Shown here: positions 14,889-22,514 of the stretch, in pieces
Numbering within the stretch: position 1 is the first letter of the stretch
Layout of the letters: the number at the start of each line of letters is the position of its first letter
Program-made: the position numbers and the translations under genes
The notes under the pieces: model-generated
Databases searched by the model: none
Told to the model about the DNA's origin: nothing
What the model saw: the letters and a program-made list of their open reading frames with translations, nothing else
Origin: CAYLHX01 sp964383675
GTDB lineage: Bacteria > Patescibacteriota > Gracilibacteria > UBA1369 > LOWO2-01-FULL-3
NCBI GenBank assembly: GCA_964383675.1
Contig: CAYLHX010000010.1
Span: forward strand, 1-49,989
Reading direction: 5' to 3'
Length of the DNA stretch: 49,989 nt

Positions 14889-16076
14889 ATGAAACGTTGT
14901 CTGATAATACATTATTCGGAGATTGGAATTAAAAAAGGACATACTGATTATTTTGTTAAAAAGCTTGTAAAACGGGTCAGGGTTAAGCTGGAAAAATCTT
15001 TCAGCCAGAATTTTGTTATTAAGCATTCTTTGAGACGATTGATTGTGGCCTTGCCGGAAGATTTTGAGGAGAAAGAGTATGTAAAAGTTTTGAGCAGAAT
15101 TTTCGGAATTGAAAATTTTAAGTTTACTTATGAGGGGTCGCTTGATGTAGAAGAATTGGCGAAAGAAATTTGGAATGAATTGCAGAGAGAGATGGTTGTT
15201 TGGGAACCAAAAAGTTTTAGAGTTAAGGTGAAGCGTTCGATGACTCTTCCTTCTGACCTTAAGTCCGTTGAAGTGGAGAGGAAGGTGGGGGCGCTTTTGA
15301 TTTCGGCCGGTTTGAAATTGCCGGTGGATTTGAAAGCGCCGGACTTGCTTGTGGATATAGAGTTTTTTAATGAAAAAGGTTTTTTCTCATTTAAGAAGCA
15401 TGCTGGAGCCGGTGGGATGCCTGCTAACAGTCAGGGGAAAGTTGTTTCCCTAATGTCCTCAGGGATAGATTCCCCGGTGGCCTCTTATCTAATGATGCGC
15501 CGCGGGGCGCGAGTTATTTTTACTCATTTTCACGGCTATCCTTATACCGATAAGGATGAGATGGAACAGGTACAAGATCTGGTGAAAATTCTTAGTGATT
15601 ATCAGTTTGATACTAAACTTTACCTTTTTCCTTTTGGAAAGTTGCAGAAAGAAATCGGGACGACCTTGGAAATTCCGGGCAAAGTACGTACTATTTTGTA
15701 TCGTCGTTTAATGTTACGTGTTGCTGAGGCTGTTGCCTGGAAAGAAGGGGCGAAGGGGTTGGTTAGCGGAGATAGTTTGGGGCAGGTGGCTTCGCAGACT
15801 ATTGAGAATATGCTTGCCATTCATGAAGCCTCGTCTATTCCTCTTTTTCAACCTTTGATCGCTTTCGATAAACAACAAATCGTGGAGATTGCCGAACGCA
15901 TCGGGACTTATGACATTTCAAAATTGCCCTGTAAAGATAGTTGTACGATGTTTATGTCAAAGCACCCGGAGCTCAAGGCTAAGGTTAAGGATCTGCGGGA
16001 ATACGAAAAGCTTCTTCCCATTGAGGAGTGGATCACTCAGATGATGGAAGAAGCCTCCGTTATTAATTTTGATTGA
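14889..16076 (+). CDS. thiI: tRNA 4-thiouridine synthase ThiI (short form)
   Basis: ThiI adenylates U8 of tRNA and inserts sulfur; in some bacteria it also supplies sulfur for thiazole synthesis. The 395-residue protein has an N-terminal ferredoxin-like and THUMP region (about 1-165). A PP-loop ATP pyrophosphatase domain follows, with SSGIDSPVASY at 190-200. It ends shortly after LPCKDSC (Cys348, Cys352) and lacks the C-terminal rhodanese domain found in E. coli ThiI, as in many Firmicutes and archaea. The sulfur donor must then be another protein. I chose ATG 14889 rather than TTG 14883. It is divergent from folP and converges on the SLH protease with a 2-base gap. TGA is used as its stop. 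Confidence 0.94.
   Translation: MKRCLIIHYSEIGIKKGHTDYFVKKLVKRVRVKLEKSFSQNFVIKHSLRRLIVALPEDFEEKEYVKVLSRIFGIENFKFTYEGSLDVEELAKEIWNELQREMVVWEPKSFRVKVKRSMTLPSDLKSVEVERKVGALLISAGLKLPVDLKAPDLLVDIEFFNEKGFFSFKKHAGAGGMPANSQGKVVSLMSSGIDSPVASYLMMRRGARVIFTHFHGYPYTDKDEMEQVQDLVKILSDYQFDTKLYLFPFGKLQKEIGTTLEIPGKVRTILYRRLMLRVAEAVAWKEGAKGLVSGDSLGQVASQTIENMLAIHEASSIPLFQPLIAFDKQQIVEIAERIGTYDISKLPCKDSCTMFMSKHPELKAKVKDLREYEKLLPIEEWITQMMEEASVINFD
16004..16054 (-). terminator. Candidate terminator of the uvrC-SLH transcript, inside thiI
   Basis: GCTTCTTCC (16010-16018, plus-strand reading) pairs with GGAAGAAGC (16046-16054), a 9-bp stem. The loop contains a smaller GAGTG/CACTC-type hairpin. Read on the minus strand, only TTTT follows before CG. 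It lies 25-69 bases past the protease stop. The stem is good but the T-run is short, so this is tentative. Confidence 0.35.
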
Positions 16077-16078
16077 TT

Positions 16079-17467
16079 TTAGTAGATGCTTAGATTCATT
16101 TGTGAGTCACCTGATATCAACAGTCTATAGATGTTCTCACTTATTTGTCCGCGTGTAATATTTTTTTCCGGCCAGTAGTTATTACCGCTCTCCTCAAGAA
16201 TCCCCATACTCTTTGCCGTACCAACATATTTTGAGAACCAAGCGTCCTTTGGTACGTCACTGAATGGATTTGAAGTTGGATTGTAGGTGGAAGTATTCAT
16301 AACTTCGAACAACATTTTCATCGCTTCAGCTTTGTTTACGTTGTCTGCTGGTTTGAAGTTTCCATCGGGATATCCCTCGATCCAACCCATTTCTTTGGCA
16401 AAACAGACATACTTGGCAAACCAGTCTTCCTTTACATCCGGGAAGCAGTTTTTATATTGTTCTGCCGATGGTGAGTATCCGGCGCCTTCAACCAGGATCT
16501 TTAGTAATTCTGCTCTGTTAAGTGGGTTATTCGGCTTGAAGCTGCCATCCGGATAGCCGGAGACTATCTTGCTGCTTTTTAAATAAGAGATAGCATCGGC
16601 ATTTTTGCTGTCCAGGTCTACGTCACTGAAGATCTCAACGGTGTCATAGTCTTCAGCTTCAAAAGATTCAATGTAATCGTTGGAAAAGACTTCTGATACA
16701 AAGGCGTCATTCAAGATTCCTTCGTCTATTAGCTCGAGGAACCATAGATAGATGATGTCATTGTTGATTATGTAGCCGTAATTTCCTCCAATACCGCTTA
16801 ATGAAACTTCTGTTACCACTCCAAGTACTTTTTCATCTGCGCTGTAGGCTGGTCCTCCCGAGTTTCCCGGGTTAATGGTCGCGTCGGTCAGAATTTTCCA
16901 GATCACGCCGTCAGAAAGTGATTCAAATCCACTAACATTTCCTTTTGTTAAAGTGATACTAGCCAGTCCACTTGCTCCCGGAAATCCTAAGATGGTGATT
17001 TCTTCGTCCAGCATTGGATTGTAGTCCGCAAAGTCCACGTAAGGAAGCATTAGTGCCTGAGCTTCTTCAATTGTTAGCTCTTCTCCATATTCGTATCCGT
17101 ACTCATCGATGGTGTAAGCCGGATAGACGATTGCCAGATCAAGGTCTTCATCGTAAGCTAGCACTCGTCCGGAATATTCACAAGATGGTACCGAATATTC
17201 GTCTTGAATCAGACAAATATCAATATAGTCGGATGGTTTGCCGGTATTGTAGTCCATTACTACGTGAGCGGCTGTTAGGATGAGGGCGTCATTACTGATA
17301 AGGAACCCTGATCCGTAGTAATAGTCCCCAGCGGAGTCTATTACTTCGAGTAGCACCACGCTGTTGATGGTATCTTGATAGTCAATCGCAGCGGCGCTTG
17401 GAGCTACAAATAGCATGGAACTTAGAATTGTAGTTCCCGCTATCAGTTTTTTGAGAAACTGTTTCAT
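16079..17467 (-). CDS. Secreted trypsin-like serine protease with three SLH repeats
   Basis: A signal peptide (about residues 1-27, ending PSAAA) precedes a chymotrypsin-fold domain at about 30-250. The likely triad is His68 (LTAAHVV), Asp110 (DLDLAIV) and Ser203 (NPGNSGGPAYS), the pattern of the DegP/S1C-like group. No PDZ domain is visible. Three SLH repeats follow at about 281-330, 341-390 and 402-451, with GYPDGSFKPNNPLNRAELLK as the clearest. SLH repeats anchor proteins non-covalently to secondary cell-wall polymer, so this should be a cell-surface protease. The gene is 42 bases after the SLH-parvulin gene on the same strand, suggesting joint action on exported proteins. Confidence 0.92.
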   Translation of the reverse strand: MKQFLKKLIAGTTILSSMLFVAPSAAAIDYQDTINSVVLLEVIDSAGDYYYGSGFLISNDALILTAAHVVMDYNTGKPSDYIDICLIQDEYSVPSCEYSGRVLAYDEDLDLAIVYPAYTIDEYGYEYGEELTIEEAQALMLPYVDFADYNPMLDEEITILGFPGASGLASITLTKGNVSGFESLSDGVIWKILTDATINPGNSGGPAYSADEKVLGVVTEVSLSGIGGNYGYIINNDIIYLWFLELIDEGILNDAFVSEVFSNDYIESFEAEDYDTVEIFSDVDLDSKNADAISYLKSSKIVSGYPDGSFKPNNPLNRAELLKILVEGAGYSPSAEQYKNCFPDVKEDWFAKYVCFAKEMGWIEGYPDGNFKPADNVNKAEAMKMLFEVMNTSTYNPTSNPFSDVPKDAWFSKYVGTAKSMGILEESGNNYWPEKNITRGQISENIYRLLISGDSQMNLSIY

Positions 17468-17509
17468 AATTCATGAGGTTAAGTAAATGAGGTTTGAAAC
17501 GGAATAATA

Positions 17510-19639
17510 TTACCAAAGTTCTTTCGGGATTTCTAGCGATTCCAGCGTGTCATCCGAAACGCTGGTGGTTGGCTCTATAATGACTTGCCACTCCCCTTCG
17601 TATCGTAGCCAAACTGTTGCCGGATCGGTGATTTCCGTGAGTGATTCTACGGTGGCAACAGCAAATTCCTCATCTTGGCTGAATTGGACATTTTTTACTT
17701 CAACTTCTTGTTGATAGTTTTCTTGAAGATAAGTTTTTATGGCCTCTGCAACTTTTTCTTTTTCCTGCTCATTCATCATAATCAATCTGTAGATCGTTTC
17801 TGCGACTTCCTTTCTGGTGATATTACCTTCTGGGTGGTATTTGTATTTTTTAACTTTTCCTTTCATCTTTCCCTTCAGGGCTTCTGTGCTCTCCTGTGTG
17901 AAGTCTCCGCTTATCACTATGTGACCGTCGGTGATTTTTTCCTGAATTACCGGTGATGTTATCAACGTATCTCCGGCAAATATTCCCAACATCTCTCCTA
18001 TCATTTCCGCTGTTAGCTTCGCCAGCAATTCTTTTCCTTCTTCATTTAACTTTATCAAAACGTAATGGCCAGATGCCTCATCGTAGCCGTTGTTCACCTC
18101 GGTGATGTGTTCGGATTGAATTCCCGTGTCTTGCCAAGGTTCCGGGTTGACGGTTAAGAAGGTTAGACTTTGATAGTGATATTGCGGTTCAGTAACGTCA
18201 TATTCAATTTTAACGGCTTCAATTAAATGATAACCGAATTGTGTTTCCACCACCGCGCTAATTTGCCCCTCTTGTTCAAGTAGTAGTGCCGCATCCTGGA
18301 ATTCCTGAACATAAGTGCCGTCATCGGCAACAGGTTCTGTCAAGGCGCCACCTTGATCTTTTGTCGAGGTGTCATCGGAATATTCTTTGGCTAATTCTTC
18401 AAAATCAGCTCCAGTGTTAATCAAGGTCACGATATCTTCAGCTAAAATTAGGGCTTCCTCTTTTGTTCTTGGTGTGGCCGGTTCGGCTTGGGCGCCGTCG
18501 TAGGCTACTAAAATATGGTTTACCGTTACAGCCTTCTCATATTTTATGGCATCATCCTGTTTTTCAATTAGTTTGATAATACTAAGTCCTTGGTCCTCGT
18601 AGAGATTGCCGTACTGATCAATTTTATAATTGCCACCCGTAGAGACAGCTTCTTTCGTATATTCCCCGGGCTCCATGGTTGAGAGTAGGTTCGCGAAGGT
18701 TTCCGCCATGGCACCGGCGAATAATTCACGATTTTCATATTCTAGAGCGTTGTCTTCGCTTTCAAGTTCTTTTGCTATTTTTTTCAGATCTTCACCGGAT
18801 TCTAGTCGTTCAAGGACTTCATCTATTTTTTCGTTTATTTCCTGAAGTTGTTCTTCGCTGGGATTGAGGTTGTATTTTTTAAAATTGAGATTTTCTTCTT
18901 GCTCCAAAATAGTGATATGACTTTGATCCAAGAGGTCTTTGGCCAGACCGAATGCCAGGAATTTGTAGTACCAGGCATTCGCCGGGAGGTCTGTTGGAAT
19001 TGTTAAAGATTCTTTCTCGTCTTCGCTTAAATCATCTATATTGCTTTCTCCGTTGAAAAAGGCGTTTAGGATGATTTTCATGGCTTCGGCGCGGTTGGTG
19101 TTGTTGGCGGGTTTGAAGTTGCCATCCTCATAACCTTTTACCCATCCCATTTGCTTTGCATAGCAGACATGTGGGGCGAACCACTCGGTTGTTACATCCG
19201 GGAAGCAGTTTTGATAGCTTTGTCCCTGCGCTGTTGGATCGCCGATCATCATTTCAACCACCATTTTTATAAGTTCTGCACGGTTTATCTCGCCATTTGG
19301 TTTGAATGTGCCGTCAGGATAACCGTCGATGATTTTATTTGCTTTGAGATGTTGAATTGCTGTTGAATTTTTGTGAGTGCCCGGGACGTCGCTGAAGGTT
19401 GGTTTATTTTTTAATCCTTTGCCTATTTCTTCGGAGGTGCAAAGATCTGTTGCTTCTGAAAATTGCACTGAACTATCTGTCCAACCATCATTACATATTA
19501 CACTGCCATCTGTATCAGCTCCAGCCGAACAGCTTACTCCATTGTGTCCTGAACAGGCACCGCTGCCGGCGGCGTTTATTGTAGGGATATTTGTTAATAG
19601 TAATAAGATAAATGATGCCGAAATGAGGATTTTTTTCAT
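17510..19639 (-). CDS. Secreted SLH protein with parvulin PPIase and SecD-like domains
   Basis: A signal peptide (about 1-23) is followed by a short Cys-bearing linker and SLH repeats at about 82-132 and 146-195. The first half of a third SLH repeat is at 215-240 (PANAWYYKFLAFGLAKDL). Its second half appears only at 600-622 (PEGNITRKEVAETIYRL). Between the halves lie a degenerate parvulin-like module (about 265-360), a fuller PpiC-type module (about 370-480, opening TVNHILVAYDG and ending TQFGYHLIEAVK), and a region resembling the SecD P1 domain (about 485-592; LNEEGKELLAKLTAEMIGEM, then SPVIQEKITDGHIVISGDFT). A small alpha/beta C-terminal domain follows. It probably folds exported proteins at the S-layer. 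It overlaps uvrC by four bases. The domain calls are from motif reading and the SecD match is the least certain. Confidence 0.88.
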   Translation of the reverse strand: MKKILISASFILLLLTNIPTINAAGSGACSGHNGVSCSAGADTDGSVICNDGWTDSSVQFSEATDLCTSEEIGKGLKNKPTFSDVPGTHKNSTAIQHLKANKIIDGYPDGTFKPNGEINRAELIKMVVEMMIGDPTAQGQSYQNCFPDVTTEWFAPHVCYAKQMGWVKGYEDGNFKPANNTNRAEAMKIILNAFFNGESNIDDLSEDEKESLTIPTDLPANAWYYKFLAFGLAKDLLDQSHITILEQEENLNFKKYNLNPSEEQLQEINEKIDEVLERLESGEDLKKIAKELESEDNALEYENRELFAGAMAETFANLLSTMEPGEYTKEAVSTGGNYKIDQYGNLYEDQGLSIIKLIEKQDDAIKYEKAVTVNHILVAYDGAQAEPATPRTKEEALILAEDIVTLINTGADFEELAKEYSDDTSTKDQGGALTEPVADDGTYVQEFQDAALLLEQEGQISAVVETQFGYHLIEAVKIEYDVTEPQYHYQSLTFLTVNPEPWQDTGIQSEHITEVNNGYDEASGHYVLIKLNEEGKELLAKLTAEMIGEMLGIFAGDTLITSPVIQEKITDGHIVISGDFTQESTEALKGKMKGKVKKYKYHPEGNITRKEVAETIYRLIMMNEQEKEKVAEAIKTYLQENYQQEVEVKNVQFSQDEEFAVATVESLTEITDPATVWLRYEGEWQVIIEPTTSVSDDTLESLEIPKELW

Positions 19640-21765
19640 TTTCTTTTGGGGTTAAGTTTTTTAGATCTTAACTGACGATTGTAGGTTATGGCAAATCGAT
19701 GTGCCTCATTGCGGGCTCTTTGAAGCAGTTTTAGAGCCTCATGGTTTTCCGGAAGGTTGATGGAATCCTTTTTCCCGGGTATAAAAATTTCTTCCAGTCT
19801 TTTGGCCAATGAAATGTGTGGAACATTCATCTCGAATTCATCTAAAAGTTTGTTGGCAATCTGTAATTGTCCTTTTCCTCCATCGATAATAATTAGATCT
19901 GGCAGCTCTTCAAAGGATTGATCTTTTTTGTGTTTAAGTTTGTCGTAAGCGAAACTAAGTGTTTTAGGATTTTCCTTTTTGCGGTTATTTTCGAAATCTT
20001 CAAGTTCTTTAGGGACTTTTTTTGTCTCTTCAAAGCCTATTAGCTCGTAGTATTCACGCAGTTCTGGTTTACAGAAAATATAGATTCTTTTCCCCTTGGT
20101 CTTCTCAATGCTCTTTTTAATTAAGAATTGTCCCAATTTTTTTCCTCTTTCTTTCGCTTTTACCTCCAAAGAATTTAAGAGAGTTACTTTTTCATTTATC
20201 TCTTTGATCTCAATTTGGGCGCAGATTTTCTTATCTATTTCCAGGAGGTAAAAATTCCCCTCTTTCTCCATTTGTTTCAGATCGGCTTTGGTGGCCTTTT
20301 TGAATTTATAATCCTTGTATTTGAATTGTTGAGAAATTTTAATAAATCTTCTGTACAGAACTTCTTCCATGGATTTGTAGTCGTCCGGCTTGCCTTGTAC
20401 TGTGCGTAGTTTGAATTTGCGGTAATGATCTTTTTTTGGGACACCGTTTTTGAAGACCACCATCGATCCGACAGTTTCGGTTCCGCTCAAGTGTGAGATG
20501 TCATAGCATTCTATGCGTTTTAGTTGCGCTTTAAGTCCTAAGAGTTTTTGAAGTTCTTTAACGGCGTTTTCAGTGAATTCGCTTTCTTTTTGCCAACTTG
20601 GTTTGTGGCGATCGGCATAGATTCTGGCATTATTGAGACTCATCTCCAATAATTTGTTTTTGTCTCCTTTCTGTGGAACCATGACTTTAATTTTTTTGCC
20701 GGAGACCCTTGCAAGTAGCTCTTCAAATTCTTTTTGACTGCTTATTTCGTGGGGAATCAGAATCTCTTTGGGCAGATCGGTGGCGATTTGATAGTACTGG
20801 TTTAAAAACGAATATAGAGTTTCTTCCTCTTCGGCGTTTTCATTGTCCTGCATGGTTTCGGCGCTGAGAATGAAGTTCTCCTGACCTATAAGTTTGCCGT
20901 CTCTGATTTGAAACAGGTTGAAGTAGGCACGATTGTGAGTGATTAAATAATTGATGATGTCTTGATTGGTGTTGGTGGGAGTCTGAACTTTTTGTTTTTC
21001 CAAAATGTCTTCAACTTTCTGTATTTTGTCACGAATTTTGGCGGCTTTTTCGAACTCTCGGTTTTTGGCGTGTTGCACCATCTGTTCGTTTAGGCTCTTT
21101 AAAATATCATCAGCTTTGCCCTCCAAAAACCTCTCAATATTTTTTATGATTTCGCGATATTCTTCCGGAGTACATTGTCCGATACAAGGGGCGATGCATC
21201 TTTTAATGTAGTAGTCCAAACAAGGGTATTTAAGAACTTTATTGGTCACTTTTACCTGATGTTTAGGCGCATTTGTTTTTACAAAATCGATATCTAATCC
21301 GCAGTGCCGGAAGGGAAAAATTTTCTTTAAAACTTTAAAAGTCTCTTTTACCTTGTGTGCAGCCGTTTTTGGGCCAAAATATTTGGCCTTGTCTTTTTCC
21401 AGCTGACGAACTATTTGCACACGCGGAAAATCTTCGTCGGTGATCTTGATGTAAACGTAGTTTTTGTCATCCTTCATGATGACGTTATATTTGGGCTGAT
21501 GCTCTTTTATGAGGTTATTTTCCAAGATCATGGCTTCCAGCTCACTGTCTACGGTTACCACCTCGATATTACTTAATTTCTCGAGAAGTTTTTTGGTTCT
21601 GGTGGAGTGTTGGTAGTTTTTTTGAAAGTATTGCTGAACCCTTTTCTTTAAACTTTTTGCTTTGCCGATATAGATGATTTTGGTATTTTCATCCAGCATT
21701 TTGTAAACTCCCGGAGTATCGGGTGTTTTCTCAATTATTTTTTTGATTTCCTTTTCTTCTATCAT
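19636..21765 (-). CDS. uvrC: Excinuclease subunit UvrC with inserted GNAT-like domain
   Basis: UvrC makes both incisions in nucleotide excision repair. The 709-residue protein has a GIY-YIG nuclease domain (about 14-92; TPGVYKMLDENTKIIYIGKA), a UVR/UvrB-binding segment (about 218-252), and an RNase H-like domain with Asp422 (YDISHLSG) and Asp628 (IIIDGGKGQL). Between these, at about 476-620, lies an extra block normally absent. It resembles a GNAT acetyltransferase: motif A in LLNSLEVKAKERGKKLGQFL and motif B in YYELIGFEET. The C-terminal helix-hairpin-helix pair of ordinary UvrC is missing; the protein ends soon after ARNEAHRFAI. It is the first gene of an operon with two SLH genes. Confidence 0.94.
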   Translation of the reverse strand: MIEEKEIKKIIEKTPDTPGVYKMLDENTKIIYIGKAKSLKKRVQQYFQKNYQHSTRTKKLLEKLSNIEVVTVDSELEAMILENNLIKEHQPKYNVIMKDDKNYVYIKITDEDFPRVQIVRQLEKDKAKYFGPKTAAHKVKETFKVLKKIFPFRHCGLDIDFVKTNAPKHQVKVTNKVLKYPCLDYYIKRCIAPCIGQCTPEEYREIIKNIERFLEGKADDILKSLNEQMVQHAKNREFEKAAKIRDKIQKVEDILEKQKVQTPTNTNQDIINYLITHNRAYFNLFQIRDGKLIGQENFILSAETMQDNENAEEEETLYSFLNQYYQIATDLPKEILIPHEISSQKEFEELLARVSGKKIKVMVPQKGDKNKLLEMSLNNARIYADRHKPSWQKESEFTENAVKELQKLLGLKAQLKRIECYDISHLSGTETVGSMVVFKNGVPKKDHYRKFKLRTVQGKPDDYKSMEEVLYRRFIKISQQFKYKDYKFKKATKADLKQMEKEGNFYLLEIDKKICAQIEIKEINEKVTLLNSLEVKAKERGKKLGQFLIKKSIEKTKGKRIYIFCKPELREYYELIGFEETKKVPKELEDFENNRKKENPKTLSFAYDKLKHKKDQSFEELPDLIIIDGGKGQLQIANKLLDEFEMNVPHISLAKRLEEIFIPGKKDSINLPENHEALKLLQRARNEAHRFAITYNRQLRSKKLNPKRK

Positions 21766-21774
21766 AGCTGTTTT

Positions 21775-21782
21775 AGTATACT
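21775..21782. promoter_or_regulatory. Palindromic AGTATACT, candidate shared -10 for uvrC and the nucleotidyltransferase gene
   Basis: The 23-base gap between the divergent starts holds AGTATACT, which reads TATACT on both strands (21777-21782 plus, 21775-21780 minus). Using either as a -10 places the start at or within a few bases of the respective ATG, predicting leaderless or nearly leaderless mRNAs. The -35 regions are poor on both strands, so confidence is limited. Confidence 0.4.
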
Positions 21783-21788
21783 TGAATT

Positions 21789-22514
21789 ATGAGCGAAATT
21801 GAAAAAAAGTTGTGGCGAAGAGTTAAGCTCTATTTAAAGGTTCTGCATTTGGTGCCTTTTGTGAAGATGGTGGCTGTCTGTAACAACCTGGCTTTTGGTC
21901 GTGTGGATGAAAAAAGTGATATCGATCTTTTTATTGTAGCCAAGCACGGACGGCTTTTTCTTGTGCGAGTGATGGTGACATTTTTGTTGCAGATTATGGG
22001 GGTAAGGCGGCATGGAAATAAGATTAGTGGTCGCTTTTGCCTTAGCTTTTGGGTGGATGACAGTGCCTTAAATCTTTCTTCTATCGCTCTTTCACAAGAC
22101 ATCTATCTGGCTTTTTGGGTTAAGACTATGAAGCCGGTGATCGACAGAGGCTGTTTCTTAAGATTTTGGCGGGAAAATCAGTGGTGTGACACTTATTTTG
22201 AGGATCTGAATCTGCAACCGGACTTTAGTCATATTATCGGCGAACAGTTTTTTCTTAAGGCGGTTAGGAGTTTTTTGAACTTTGTTTTTCGGACCGGGCT
22301 TGGTGATTTCTGTGAATTGAAACTTAAAAATTGGCAGCTCAGACGTGCCAAGCAAAAGATGAGCCTGGCCGGGAGTGAAGCAGACTTAATCGTAGATGAG
22401 CACATTTTGAAATTTCACAATGTTGATCGTAGGCGTGAGTATCGTGGACTGTGGCAAAGACAATATGGTGAGGCGAAAATTACCTCGGAACGCTTTTTAG
22501 CTCTTCGTTTCTGA
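21789..22514 (+). CDS. Nucleotidyltransferase-fold protein, function unknown
   Basis: The 241-residue protein contains GRVDEKSDIDLFIV at residues 37-50, matching the Pol beta-type nucleotidyltransferase pattern (G, then S-D-x-D with Asp44 and Asp46 as metal ligands). A long basic and aromatic helical region follows. No antitoxin-like partner is adjacent. Such proteins are common unnamed genes in Patescibacteria. It could transfer a nucleotide to a protein or small molecule, but the substrate cannot be read. It overlaps der tail to tail by 18 bases and diverges from uvrC. Confidence 0.78.
   Translation: MSEIEKKLWRRVKLYLKVLHLVPFVKMVAVCNNLAFGRVDEKSDIDLFIVAKHGRLFLVRVMVTFLLQIMGVRRHGNKISGRFCLSFWVDDSALNLSSIALSQDIYLAFWVKTMKPVIDRGCFLRFWRENQWCDTYFEDLNLQPDFSHIIGEQFFLKAVRSFLNFVFRTGLGDFCELKLKNWQLRRAKQKMSLAGSEADLIVDEHILKFHNVDRRREYRGLWQRQYGEAKITSERFLALRF

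Noticed and set aside
19636..21765. Two separate genes (a uvrC and a GNAT acetyltransferase) rather than one
   Set aside because: The frame is continuous, and RNase H-like motifs of UvrC occur on both sides of the GNAT-like block, so it is an insertion and not a neighbouring gene.
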